From NCBI RefSeq assembly GCF_002729955.1, contig NZ_PBYA01000003.1, positions 65,731 through 99,614 on the forward strand: DNA of 33,884 bases. Reading direction: 5' to 3'. A program made the position numbers and the translations under genes. This document shows positions 17,678-25,516 of this stretch, one piece after another; the first letter of the stretch is position 1, and each line of letters starts with the position of its first letter. The notes beneath the pieces were generated by a model that did no database searches, was not told the DNA's origin, and saw only the letters and a program-made list of their open reading frames with translations. This stretch comes from Salinisphaera sp. (lineage in GTDB: Bacteria > Pseudomonadota > Gammaproteobacteria > Nevskiales > Salinisphaeraceae).

Positions 17678-19765
17678 TCAGCCCGGGCCCTCCATCAGCC
17701 GCTTCTGGGCAGCCAGCGGCGGCTCGTCGCCAACGGGCTCGGCGCGCGTATAGCGCCCGTCGTTGCCAAGCAGCCAGGCCTGACTGTTGTCGGCGAGGTA
17801 GAGCGCGAGTTCGCGCTGAACCCGATCATATAACGCCGGGCTGGTCACGGGAAAGCAGGTCTCCACGCGGCGGAAGAAATTGCGATCCATCCAGTCGGCG
17901 CTGGCCAGATACAGCTCCGGCGTGTCGTCGTTGGCGAAAAAGAAGACCCGCGTGTGCTCGAGGAAGCGCCCGACGATGGAACGCACCTCGATATTGTCGG
18001 ATACGCCTTCCACCCCCGGGCGCAGGCAACAGATACCACGCACGATCAGCTCGATCTTCACCCCCGCCTGTGATGCGGCATACAGGGCACGAATGGCCTG
18101 CGGCTCCACCAGCGAATTCATCTTGGCGATGATATGCGCGGGCTTGCCGGCGCGGGCGTTCTCTGCCTCGCGATCGATCTTTTCGATAATCGCGCTGTGC
18201 AGTCGAAACGGCGCGTCCAGCAGGCGCTCCAGGCCCGACACCTTGCCGAGACTGGTGAGCTGCAGAAACATTTCGTGCACGTCGTTGCCCAGGGCATCGT
18301 CGCAGGAGAACAGACCGTAGTCGGTATACAGCCGCGCCGTCTTGGGATGGTAATTACCGGTGCCCAGGTGCACGTAGTTGTGCAGGCCGTCGGTTTCGCG
18401 ACGCACGATCAGCGTCATCTTGGCGTGGGTCTTGTAGCCGACCACGCCGTAGACCACGTGCGCGCCCGCCGCCTGCAGACGGTTCGCCAGCTCGATGTTG
18501 TCGGCCTCGTCGAAGCGCGCGCGCAATTCGACCACCACGGTGACTTCCTTGCCGGCACGCGCGGCTTCCACCAACGCATCCACCACGGCGGAATCGGGCC
18601 CGGTGCGATACAACGTCTGCTTGATCGCCAGCACGCGCGAGTCGGAGGCGGCCCGGCGCACGAAATCGATCACCGGCAGAAACGAATCGAAGGGGTGATG
18701 CAGCAGCACGTCCGAGGCCCGGATTTCGGCGAACAGATCGCCGCTGGGCCCGAGTTCGCTGGGCAGGCGCGGCGAGAACGCCGGGTATTTGAGGTCCGGG
18801 CGATCGACCGTGTCCAGCAGGGACATCAAGCGATTGACGTTCACCGGCCCGTCGACCTGAAACAGGTCGTCCTTGGAGAGCAGGAACCGGTCGAGCAGAT
18901 ACTTGCACAGCGATTCCGGGCAGTTGTGGGCCACCTCCAGGCGTACACAGTCGCCATAACGGCGTGACGGCAGCTCGCCCTCGACCGCGCGCAGCAGATC
19001 GTCGACTTCTTCCTCGTCGACAAACAGGTCGGAATTACGGGTTACACGGAACTGGTAGCAGCCGCGCGTACCCATGCTCGGAAACAGATCGCCCACATGC
19101 TGATGGATGATCGACGACAGGAATACGAAATCGTGCTCGCCGCTGTCGGCTTCGACCGGCAGCTGGATCACGCGCGGCAGCGCCCGCGGGGCCTGCACCA
19201 CGGCATAGTCGATCTTGCGTCCGAAGGCGTCGGTGCCATCGAGCGATACAATGAAATTCAACGACTTGTTGAGAATCCGCGGAAACGGATGGGCCGGGTC
19301 GAGCCCCAGCGGACTGATCACCGGCAACAGCTCCTCCTCGAAGAACTCGGCCAGCCATGCGCGCTGTTTCTGATTCCATTCCGAGCGCCGAAGAAAGCGG
19401 ATGCCCTCTTCCTGCAGGGCCGGAATCAACTCGTTATTGAGGGTGCTGTATTGTTTGGCCACCAGTTCATGCGCGCGGGTACTGATGGCACGCAGCGCTT
19501 CACTGGGGGTGCGGTTGTCGGCCTCGATCGGCGAGTTGACCAGTTCGGCCTTCTGCTTGAGCCCGGCCACCCGCACTTCGAAGAACTCGTCCAGATTGGT
19601 CGAGGAAATACACAGGAATTTCAGCCGTTCGAGCAGCGGCACGCGCGTATCCCGTGCCTGTTCGAGCACCCGATCGTTGAATTCGAGCAGCGACAGTTCA
19701 CGGTTGATAAACAGATCGGGGGCATCGAGCGTGCGCTCTGCGCCGTCCTTTACATTTGCATTCAT
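17678..19765 (-). CDS. ppk1: Polyphosphate kinase 1
   Basis: A 695-aa PPK1, the normal length of about 690. It makes polyphosphate from ATP by autophosphorylation of a histidine. Domain order is visible: N domain (LFINRELSLLEFNDRVLEQARD, STNLDEFFEVRVAG), head domain, C1 domain with KTHAKMTLIVRRE (His447, equivalent of E. coli His435), and C2 with VHLGTGNYHPKTARLYTDYGLF, LIVRGICCLRPG and FLEHTRVFFFAND. The start at 19765 (MNANVKDG) gives the family length; an upstream in-frame start would run through the PHO box. It stands alone without ppx. The PHO box at 19830-19847 implies PhoB activation. Confidence 0.95.
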   Translation of the reverse strand: MNANVKDGAERTLDAPDLFINRELSLLEFNDRVLEQARDTRVPLLERLKFLCISSTNLDEFFEVRVAGLKQKAELVNSPIEADNRTPSEALRAISTRAHELVAKQYSTLNNELIPALQEEGIRFLRRSEWNQKQRAWLAEFFEEELLPVISPLGLDPAHPFPRILNKSLNFIVSLDGTDAFGRKIDYAVVQAPRALPRVIQLPVEADSGEHDFVFLSSIIHQHVGDLFPSMGTRGCYQFRVTRNSDLFVDEEEVDDLLRAVEGELPSRRYGDCVRLEVAHNCPESLCKYLLDRFLLSKDDLFQVDGPVNVNRLMSLLDTVDRPDLKYPAFSPRLPSELGPSGDLFAEIRASDVLLHHPFDSFLPVIDFVRRAASDSRVLAIKQTLYRTGPDSAVVDALVEAARAGKEVTVVVELRARFDEADNIELANRLQAAGAHVVYGVVGYKTHAKMTLIVRRETDGLHNYVHLGTGNYHPKTARLYTDYGLFSCDDALGNDVHEMFLQLTSLGKVSGLERLLDAPFRLHSAIIEKIDREAENARAGKPAHIIAKMNSLVEPQAIRALYAASQAGVKIELIVRGICCLRPGVEGVSDNIEVRSIVGRFLEHTRVFFFANDDTPELYLASADWMDRNFFRRVETCFPVTSPALYDRVQRELALYLADNSQAWLLGNDGRYTRAEPVGDEPPLAAQKRLMEGPG

Positions 19766-19829
19766 GCGTAATCGACTCGCAGCGCTCGGCGCCGGCTGAA
19801 AAAATGGGCTTAACGGATAACAACAGTAG

Positions 19830-19847
19830 ATGACAGTTCCATGACAG
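19830..19847 (-). promoter_or_regulatory. PHO box (PhoB site) upstream of ppk1
   Basis: The minus strand reads CTGTCAT-GGAA-CTGTCAT: two perfect 7-bp direct repeats with a 4-bp A/T-G spacer, the exact architecture of the PhoB consensus. It lies 65 bp upstream of the ppk1 start codon and is followed after 9 bp by TTATCC, a possible -10. The box also contains the start codon of the divergent phzF gene (19841). Confidence 0.85.
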
Positions 19848-20677
19848 ACACGTTGCTGCAACTCACGGCCTACCATATCGATGCGTTCACCCACCGTGTG
19901 TTCGAGGGCAACCCGGCCTCGGTGGTGGTGCTCGATGAATGGCTCGATGATACGACGCTCCAGGCTATCGCCGCCGAGCATAATCTGGCCGAAACCGCGT
20001 TCGTGGTGCCGGGCAGGCCCGCCCATGCCCTGCGCTGGTTCACCCCGACCTGCGAAGTCGAGCTATGCGGCCATGCCACGCTGGCCACCGCCTATGCCCT
20101 GCTGCACTGCTGCAACGGATTCAGCGCGCCGCTGCGGTTTCAGACCCGCCAGGCCGGCGAACTCGGCGTAAGCGAAAAAGACGGCATGCTGTGGCTGGAC
20201 TTTCCCAGCCGCCCGGCCGAACGGCTCGCCAAGGCGCCCGTCGAGGTCGAGCAGGCCATGGGCGCGACGAGCCTGGAATGGCATGCCGGCGCCAACCATC
20301 TGGCCGTATACGACAGTGCGGCCGCGGTTGCCGCGCTCGCGCCTGATATGCGGGCACTGGCCGCCTGCAATCGACAGGATAACCGCGGCGTAATCGCCAC
20401 CGCCCCCGCCGACGACGGCATACACGACTTCGTGTCGCGCTATTTCGCCCCGGCCCACGGGATCGACGAAGATCCGGTCACCGGCTCGGCACATTGCACG
20501 CTTGCGCCCTACTGGGGCGAACGCCTGGGCCGGCAGGAACTTGCCGGCCGTCAGATCTCGCAGCGCGGCGGCAGCGTACGATGCCGCCTCGACGGCGATC
20601 GCGTGCACCTGGGTGGCCAGGCCGTACGCTATGCCGAAAGCCAGATTTTCATCCCCTTCCAAGGCCGTAAAACATGA
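19841..20677 (+). CDS. PhzF family isomerase/epimerase
   Basis: A 278-aa two-domain protein of the diaminopimelate-epimerase fold. The N-terminal YHIDAFTHRVFEGNPASVVVLDEWLDD and NLAETAFV (Glu51, the catalytic acid/base of PhzF) are intact. CEVELCGHATLATAYAL and EDPVTGSAHCTLAPYWGERLG are the other conserved blocks. PhzF isomerises a dihydroanthranilate derivative in phenazine synthesis, but most members lie outside phenazine clusters with unknown substrates. No other phz gene is seen here. The ATG at 19841 lies within the PHO box, so PhoB binding could affect its expression. Its stop overlaps the DUF423 start (ATGA). Confidence 0.9.
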   Translation: MTDTLLQLTAYHIDAFTHRVFEGNPASVVVLDEWLDDTTLQAIAAEHNLAETAFVVPGRPAHALRWFTPTCEVELCGHATLATAYALLHCCNGFSAPLRFQTRQAGELGVSEKDGMLWLDFPSRPAERLAKAPVEVEQAMGATSLEWHAGANHLAVYDSAAAVAALAPDMRALAACNRQDNRGVIATAPADDGIHDFVSRYFAPAHGIDEDPVTGSAHCTLAPYWGERLGRQELAGRQISQRGGSVRCRLDGDRVHLGGQAVRYAESQIFIPFQGRKT

Positions 20678-21045
20678 CCCAATTCGCACTCGCTGCCGGC
20701 AGTCTTTATGGCCTGATCGGCGTACTGCTGGGCGCCTTCGGCGCACATGCCCTGGCCGCAAAGCTCTCGGCCGACATGCAGGCGATCTGGCATACCGCAG
20801 TCCAGTATCAGTTCTACCACGCGCTGGCGTTGCTGGCGGTCGGCGTGCTGGCACGCCAGGGCATGGCCGGCGCGAGCGTGACCACGGCCACGGTCTGCTT
20901 CGCGCTCGGCACGCTCATTTTCTCCGGCAGCCTGTACGTGCTGGCCTTTTCCGGTATTCGCTGGCTGGGCGCGATCACGCCGATCGGCGGCGTGCTGCTG
21001 ATCGTGGGCTGGGCGGCGCTGCTGTGGTCGATCGTGCGAACCTAG
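20674..21045 (+). CDS. DUF423 family inner-membrane protein (YgdD-like)
   Basis: A 123-aa protein with four hydrophobic helices. The family hallmarks are GLIGVLLGAFGAHAL near the N-terminus, IWHTAVQYQFYHALALL, FALGTLIFSGSLYVLAFSGIRWLGAITPIGGVLLIVGWAAL. Function is unknown. It overlaps phzF by 4 bp (ATGA) and is therefore translationally coupled. It converges on bcp, with 25 bp between stops and no clear terminator. Confidence 0.9.
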   Translation: MTQFALAAGSLYGLIGVLLGAFGAHALAAKLSADMQAIWHTAVQYQFYHALALLAVGVLARQGMAGASVTTATVCFALGTLIFSGSLYVLAFSGIRWLGAITPIGGVLLIVGWAALLWSIVRT

Positions 21046-21070
21046 GTCGCCGCAACGCCTGCCAGGCCGG

Positions 21071-21532
21071 CTAAGCCAGCTCTCGCAGGGTCCCCAGGGC
21101 CTTGTCGACATGCCGGCCGGCGGCCAGCTGGGCCTGATAGCGCAGGCGTACGATGCCCTGGCGATCGATCACGAACGTCACCCGGTTGCCGAGCACGCCC
21201 AGCGCCCGGCCCACGTCGAAGGCCTTCGACAGGCCACCGTCGTGATCGGAAACCAGGGCGAACTCGAGGCCATGCTTCTCGGCGAAGGCGCGATGGCTGG
21301 CATCGTCGTCCGCGCTGATTCCGATAACCTCGGCATCGAGGGCGTTGAATGCCTCGAGCCGGTCGCGAAAGCTGCAGGCCTGCCGGGTGCACACCGGCGT
21401 GTCGTCGCGCGGGTAGAAATAGACCACCAGCGGACGCTGACCGATCAGCGCCTCGGTATCGATCGCGCGGCCATCGTGAGCGCTGCGCTGAATGATGGGG
21501 GCGCGATCCCCCGTATCCACTTTATGGGCCAT
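21071..21532 (-). CDS. bcp: Thiol peroxidase Bcp/PrxQ
   Basis: A 153-aa thioredoxin-fold peroxiredoxin. The active segment YPRDDTPVCTRQACSFRDRLEAF carries peroxidatic Cys48 and resolving Cys53 five residues apart, as in atypical 2-Cys PrxQ enzymes. It reduces hydroperoxides at the expense of thioredoxin in the cytoplasm. FALVSDHDGGLSKAFDVG and RVTFVIDRQGIVR are further family blocks. The start at 21532 (MAHKVDTGDRAP) follows the DUF4112 stop by 5 bp, so the two are co-transcribed. Confidence 0.93.
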   Translation of the reverse strand: MAHKVDTGDRAPIIQRSAHDGRAIDTEALIGQRPLVVYFYPRDDTPVCTRQACSFRDRLEAFNALDAEVIGISADDDASHRAFAEKHGLEFALVSDHDGGLSKAFDVGRALGVLGNRVTFVIDRQGIVRLRYQAQLAAGRHVDKALGTLRELA

Positions 21533-21537
21533 GGCAA

Positions 21538-22014
21538 TTATCCGAACAGTGCGCGCCAGAGCACGACGGTGACGATCGAGGCGCCGGCCAGACCGAGACT
21601 GATCCCGACCATGCCGCCCCAGCGGGATTTCTTCTTCTGTTCTGCGGTTTCCTGCTCCAGCCAGCGCCGCAGTACACGCTCGTTGCGTCGATTGGCCTTC
21701 CAGGCGAAGTCGAACAGGTCGCCGACCAGCGGCACCAGCCCCACCACGAAATCCACGCCCACGTTCGCACCCATGCGCATCCATACGCGTTTGGGTGCAC
21801 CCAGGCGCAGGGCCTCCACCACGATCAGGCTCGATAGACCGGTACCGACCAGATCGCCGGCGAAGGGCACGATGCCGAAAAGACCGTCCAGACCGACGCG
21901 CTTGCGAATGATCGGCAGCTCGAACGCATCGTCGAGCCACCAGGCCACCTTCTCGATCCGACTGAGACTGGCACGGCGTTTGGCAAGCAGTGTGGGCGAG
22001 ACGGCATCGTTCAT
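21538..22014 (-). CDS. DUF4112 domain protein
   Basis: A 158-aa protein. The core LDDAFELPIIRKRVGLDGLFGIVPFAGDLVGTGLSSLIVVEALRLGAPKRVWMRMGANVGVDFVVGLVPLVGDLFDFAWKANRRNERVL is the DUF4112 signature, with two Gly/Pro-rich hydrophobic hairpins (FGIVPFAGDL and VGLVPLVGDL) and a C-terminal membrane helix. Function is unknown. It is the first gene of a two-gene operon with bcp and divergent from the lactonase-like gene. Confidence 0.9.
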   Translation of the reverse strand: MNDAVSPTLLAKRRASLSRIEKVAWWLDDAFELPIIRKRVGLDGLFGIVPFAGDLVGTGLSSLIVVEALRLGAPKRVWMRMGANVGVDFVVGLVPLVGDLFDFAWKANRRNERVLRRWLEQETAEQKKKSRWGGMVGISLGLAGASIVTVVLWRALFG

Positions 22015-22106
22015 ATATGGATAATGCGGGCCGGATATTTGCGATCATTGTATGCCGATTCCCATGAGCTTAGACGTCCGACGCCGTTTTCGGGCCAAGG
22101 AATGAC

Positions 22107-23273
22107 ATGAAGAACCTGTTCACCCTGATCCTGATCGCGCTGGTCGCCTTCGTTGGCTACGCCTTGTTCTGGCCAAGCGATTTCATGCCTCAGCCCTGGA
22201 CGGTGGCACCGGCGACCACCGGCGCCGCACCGGTGCGAAGTGCGCCACTGGCCCAGGCCGAACGCCTGGGCGAAGGCACCGCCGTCGGCCCGGAAGATGT
22301 TGCCGTCGACAACCAGGGGCGGCTGTATGCCGGTTACGAGGACGGCACGATCCGCCGGTTCGACCCGGACGGGGGCAACGGCGAGGTATTCGCCACCACC
22401 AACGGCCGGCCGCTCGGGCTGGCCTTCAGCGACAAGCCCGTAGCGCCCGCCGATGACGAGCCAAAGAAAGAACCCACCGCTACGACAGCACAGGCGCAGC
22501 CGGCCGAACAGCAGCCGCCGCAGACGCTGGTCGTGGCCGATGCCGACAAGGGGCTGCTCGCGATCAACCCCGCCGGCGATATCACGATCCTGGCCAGCGG
22601 CGCCGAAGGCCGCCCTTTCAAGTTCACCGATGATGTCGATGTAGGGCGCGACGGCACGATCTACTTCACCGATGCCTCGAGCAAATACGACCGCCACGCC
22701 TATCGCAGCGATATCCTTGAGCACGGCGGCCACGGCCGTCTGATGGAATACGACCCGGCCACCGGCACGGTGACTGTGCTGCTGGGCGGGCTTCAGTTCG
22801 CCAACGGCGTGGCCGTAAGCGCCGACGATGCCTACGTGCTGGTCACCGAAACCGGCAGCTATCGCGTGCTGCGTTACTGGCTGAGCGGTGACAAGGCTGG
22901 CCAGAGCGATATCTTCATCGACCGGCTGCCCGGCTTTCCCGACGGCGTTTCCCATGGCCTGGACAGCGATACCTTCTGGGTGGCGCTATTCGCCCCGCGC
23001 AACCGCCTGCTGGACTTCACCGCCGACAAGCCCTGGCTACGACGCATCATCTTCCATCTGCCCCGTGCGCTGCAGCCGGAGCCCGCGCATATCGCCGGGG
23101 TGATGGGCATCAAGCCCAATGGCACCGTGGTGACCGATCTACGTGACGACCGTGAAGGCGCCTTTGCCCCGATCACCAGCGTCGAAGAACAGGGCAATAC
23201 ACTTTACCTGGGTAGCCTGAGCGCCGATGCTTTCGCTCGGATGCCGCGACCGACCCCCGAAACCACGCCATGA
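22107..23273 (+). CDS. SMP-30/strictosidine-synthase-like six-bladed propeller protein
   Basis: A 388-aa protein with one N-terminal membrane anchor (about residues 4-22) and a periplasmic beta-propeller. Blocks typical of strictosidine-synthase-like and APMAP lactonases are GPEDVAVDNQGRLYAGYEDGTIRRFDP, FTDDVDVGRDGTIYFTDASSKYDRHAYRSDILEHGGHGRLMEYDP, ANGVAVSADDAYVLVTETGSYRVLRYWLSG and PDGVSHGLDSDTFWVALFAPRN. A Pro/Gln/Thr-rich insert (about residues 113-138, DEPKKEPTATTAQAQPAEQQPPQ) interrupts an early blade. The family hydrolyses lactones or organophosphates; the substrate here is unknown. Its stop overlaps the next start by 4 bp. Confidence 0.87.
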   Translation: MKNLFTLILIALVAFVGYALFWPSDFMPQPWTVAPATTGAAPVRSAPLAQAERLGEGTAVGPEDVAVDNQGRLYAGYEDGTIRRFDPDGGNGEVFATTNGRPLGLAFSDKPVAPADDEPKKEPTATTAQAQPAEQQPPQTLVVADADKGLLAINPAGDITILASGAEGRPFKFTDDVDVGRDGTIYFTDASSKYDRHAYRSDILEHGGHGRLMEYDPATGTVTVLLGGLQFANGVAVSADDAYVLVTETGSYRVLRYWLSGDKAGQSDIFIDRLPGFPDGVSHGLDSDTFWVALFAPRNRLLDFTADKPWLRRIIFHLPRALQPEPAHIAGVMGIKPNGTVVTDLRDDREGAFAPITSVEEQGNTLYLGSLSADAFARMPRPTPETTP

Positions 23274-23959
23274 GTTCGAGTCTGGAAAAGGCACTGATCG
23301 ACTTGCGCGAGGCCCGGGAACGGCTCGCCCAGCGCAGCGATCCGGCCTTCGACGCCCGCCTCGAGGCGCTACGCCAATGGCAGTCCGAACGCGCGGCCGC
23401 GCTGCACCGGCCACTGGCCGAACGCTATGAGGGCGAACAGCTGCTGCACTTTCTGACCCGCAGCTTCTATCTCGAGGCTGACTGGTCCGAGCTCACCACC
23501 GACCCGGCCAAGATCGCCTCGCGTATCGGGCGCATCATCGATGACGCCCGGCCGCTGGTGATCGCCGTACGCCTGCAGCACACCGCCGACCACCTCGACG
23601 CCGAGATGGCCGAAGCGCTCGAGGCCCGGGCGCCGGGTCGAGCGATCACGCCGACCGGCTACGTGCGAGCCTTTCGCGAGGTCGGTCAGTTCGACGTGCG
23701 CGAACAACAGATCGGCTGGGTGCGCGAACTGGTGGACCTGCTCGGCGGCTTTGCCGACAACCGCGCGGCCTACTGGGCATTCAAGCTGGCCGGGTCGCCC
23801 GCCAAGGCCTTGGGCATGGGCCAGACCTATGGCCTGCTGGCAGAGGGTTTTGCCGCCATGCGCAGTACCCGCGACCTGGAAACAGCGACGCGCGAAGTGG
23901 TGACCGTTCAGCGTCGCGAGCTCGACCGCCTGACCGGGCGCGGCGCGGCCCGCCGCTGA
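23270..23959 (+). CDS. Uncharacterised helical protein, possibly FFLEELY-motif-like
   Basis: A 229-aa soluble, mostly alpha-helical protein that I do not recognise firmly. Residues about 55-100 (LLHFLTRSFYLEADWSELTTDPAKIASRIGRIIDDARPLVIAVRLQHTADHLDAEMAEAL) resemble the layout of FFLEELY-motif proteins of gammaproteobacteria, but the motif itself is altered. A later helical pair (VGQFDVREQQIGWVRELVDLLGGF and RAAYWAFKLAGSPAKALGMGQTYGLLAEGFAAM) ends in a basic tail. The start overlaps the upstream stop (ATGA), so it is coupled to the propeller protein and probably works with it. Confidence 0.75.
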   Translation: MSSSLEKALIDLREARERLAQRSDPAFDARLEALRQWQSERAAALHRPLAERYEGEQLLHFLTRSFYLEADWSELTTDPAKIASRIGRIIDDARPLVIAVRLQHTADHLDAEMAEALEARAPGRAITPTGYVRAFREVGQFDVREQQIGWVRELVDLLGGFADNRAAYWAFKLAGSPAKALGMGQTYGLLAEGFAAMRSTRDLETATREVVTVQRRELDRLTGRGAARR

Positions 23960-24017
23960 TTGCGCCCGGCTGCGCCTTGACGCATTCTCACTGCAAAGCC
24001 ATTACCGCAGGATCCCG

Positions 24018-24164
24018 ATGACCATCACCATTTCCGACGCCAGCCTGGTACCGATCGTTTCTCTCGCGGCGGGCATCGCCATTCTCGTCGTGCCGCGCCT
24101 GCTCAACTACATCGTCGCCGGCTACCTGATTCTGATCGGCGTGCTGGGGATCGTGAACTTCTAG
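24018..24164 (+). CDS. Small DUF3096 family membrane protein (48 aa)
   Basis: A 48-aa protein, MTITISDASLVPIVSLAAG at the start, then IAILVVPRLLNYIVAGYLILIGVLGIVNF. Two hydrophobic segments around the conserved PRLLNYIVAGYLI match DUF3096, a family of about 50-aa membrane proteins of unknown function. AGGA lies upstream of the ATG. It is easily missed because of its size. The stop TAG (24162-24164) is also the first three bases of the repeat fragment related to the element at 10447-10725. Confidence 0.82.
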   Translation: MTITISDASLVPIVSLAAGIAILVVPRLLNYIVAGYLILIGVLGIVNF

Positions 24165-24198
24165 GAAAGCTCTGCATAACCTGTCGCGGTCGCGCCGG
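24162..24198. repeat. Solo end of the inverted-repeat element
   Basis: These 37 bp match the reverse complement of 10689-10725 at 34 of 37 positions, including an uninterrupted 20-bp run ending GTCGCGGTCGCGCCGG. It starts with TAG as the full element does. It is bounded by CTAG on both sides (24161-24164 and 24201-24204), and these tetramers supply the stop codons of the DUF3096 gene and of sufT. It is best read as a remnant or minimal copy of the same family. Confidence 0.78.
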
Positions 24199-24200
24199 CG

Positions 24201-24752
24201 CTAGAGCATGCCCACCTGAAGCTTGGCGGCATCGCTCATCATTTCCATCGTCCACGGCGGGTCGAACACGAGTTCGACGCGCACCTGGGCGATGGTGGGC
24301 ACCATCTTCACCTTGTTACGCACGTCGTCGACGAGGATATCGCCCATGCCGCAGCCCGGCGCGGTGAGGGTCATATCGATATCGACCACCCGCGCCTGCG
24401 GATCGCTGTGATCGAAATCGCACTGATAGACCAGGCCAAGATCGACGAGGTTGATGGGGATTTCCGGGTCGAACACGGTTCGCATCTGTTCCCAGACCAT
24501 GGCTTCGACATCGTCGTTGCCAGCGCCTTCGGGCAGGCGTAGCGGTTCCGGCGGCTCCTGGCCGATGGCGTCGGCGTTTTCCCCGGCAATACGAATCAGA
24601 TTGCCGGCGATATAGACGGTGAACGAGCCGCCCAGCGCCTGGGTGATATTGCCGTGGGTACCCACCGGAATTTCGACCGTGTCGCCGGCCGGGATCAGCA
24701 CCGCCTCACAGTCACGCTGGAAGGTTACGGGTTCATTGGAGGGCATCTGCAT
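24201..24752 (-). CDS. sufT: Fe-S cluster assembly protein SufT (DUF59/MIP18 type)
   Basis: A 183-aa cytoplasmic protein. The N-terminal half RDCEAVLIPAGDTVEIPVGTHGNITQALGGSFTVYIAGNLIRI is specific to SufT. The C-terminal MIP18/DUF59 domain has VFDPEIPINLVDLGLVY and the Cys-bearing TAPGCGMGDILVDDV. SufT helps mature Fe-S proteins, mainly under high demand. It is usually within a suf operon but stands alone here. I chose the ATG at 24752 (MQMPSNEP); ATG 24746 and 24794 are alternatives, the last running through the FNR box. That box ends 15 bp upstream, so FNR could repress or modulate it. Confidence 0.9.
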   Translation of the reverse strand: MQMPSNEPVTFQRDCEAVLIPAGDTVEIPVGTHGNITQALGGSFTVYIAGNLIRIAGENADAIGQEPPEPLRLPEGAGNDDVEAMVWEQMRTVFDPEIPINLVDLGLVYQCDFDHSDPQARVVDIDMTLTAPGCGMGDILVDDVRNKVKMVPTIAQVRVELVFDPPWTMEMMSDAAKLQVGML

Positions 24753-24767
24753 GGCGCGATACCTGCG

Positions 24768-24781
24768 TTGATGTATATCAA
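24768..24781. promoter_or_regulatory. FNR/ANR box between sufT and cbiX
   Basis: TTGAT-GTAT-ATCAA is a perfect match to the FNR/ANR consensus TTGAT-N4-ATCAA, and the dyad extends one more base on each side. For cbiX a class II position (-41.5) would place the start near 24816, with TTAACT (24803-24808) as the -10. For sufT it lies just upstream of the start codon, a repressing position. Confidence 0.82.
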
Positions 24782-24851
24782 CATAGTCTACCAACCGCGC
24801 TGTTAACTGTCCGAAGGCCTTTAGCGGCCATGCTCTGATACGATTGCCCCC

Positions 24852-25235
24852 ATGAAGAAATCACTGCTTGTTGTTGCCCACGGCAGCCGCCGCCAGGCCT
24901 CTAATGACGAAGTGCGCGCGCTCACCGAACGCGTGCGTGCCGAGTCCAACGAACGCTTCGCGGCTATCGAATGCGCCTTTCTGGAACTGGCCGAGCCCTC
25001 CATTCCGGATGGGCTCGCGCGCCTGATCGCCGACGGCGCCGCGCATATCACCGTGCTGCCCTACTTCCTGTCGGCCGGGCGTCATGTGGCCGAAGACATC
25101 CCCGAAGAGGTCGAGGGCGTTCAGGCCGCCCACCCCGACGTGCATATCGAGATCGCGCCGTATCTGGGCACCTCTGAAGTCATGCCGCGGCTGCTGCTGA
25201 CCATGCTGGGCGACAGCGCGGCGGCGAGCGCCTGA
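24852..25235 (+). CDS. cbiX: Sirohydrochlorin chelatase, short CbiX/SirB type
   Basis: A 127-aa single-domain class II chelatase, the half-length form that dimerises. LLVVAHGSRR holds metal-binding His10 and LPYFLSAGRHVAEDIPEEV holds His78. The reaction inserts Co2+ or Fe2+ (or Ni2+) into sirohydrochlorin for cobalamin, sirohaem or related tetrapyrroles. Which metal cannot be decided from sequence. It is the first gene of a three-gene run with a small membrane protein and tspO, each overlapping or touching the next. A perfect FNR box lies 71 bp upstream. Confidence 0.9.
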   Translation: MKKSLLVVAHGSRRQASNDEVRALTERVRAESNERFAAIECAFLELAEPSIPDGLARLIADGAAHITVLPYFLSAGRHVAEDIPEEVEGVQAAHPDVHIEIAPYLGTSEVMPRLLLTMLGDSAAASA

Positions 25236-25516
25236 TGATGGAGCGTATCGCCGACAGCCGTCGCTTCTGGCTCGCGCTCAACCTGTTGCTGCTGGTACTG
25301 CACTGCTTTGGCGTCTACTGCTACGTGATCGGCGGCTTTGCCCATCCGGTCACCCAGCTGTGGGCGATCGTGCTGTTGATCCATATCCTGGAATTCCCGC
25401 TGGCCTTCATCGCGGTTCAGGGACGCAGGGTGGGCTGGGGCACGACCATCATGGCCACCCTGATCTTCGGCTTTACCTGGTGGGTCCCGGCTCGACGCGG
25501 TGTCTTTCATGCGTGA
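25235..25516 (+). CDS. Small membrane protein, DUF1145-like (weak)
   Basis: A 93-aa protein with three hydrophobic helices (about 12-34, 42-62, 70-85) and a conserved-looking LLIHILEFPLAFIAVQGRRVGWGTTIMATLIFGFTWWVP. The LHxLE pattern in a membrane helix recalls DUF1145/TMEM254-type proteins, but I do not assign it firmly. It starts in TGATG at the cbiX stop (ATG 25235, or the next ATG 25238), and its end overlaps the tspO start. It is coupled to tetrapyrrole-linked genes, so a role near that pathway or in the membrane is inferred only. Confidence 0.78.
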   Translation: MMERIADSRRFWLALNLLLLVLHCFGVYCYVIGGFAHPVTQLWAIVLLIHILEFPLAFIAVQGRRVGWGTTIMATLIFGFTWWVPARRGVFHA

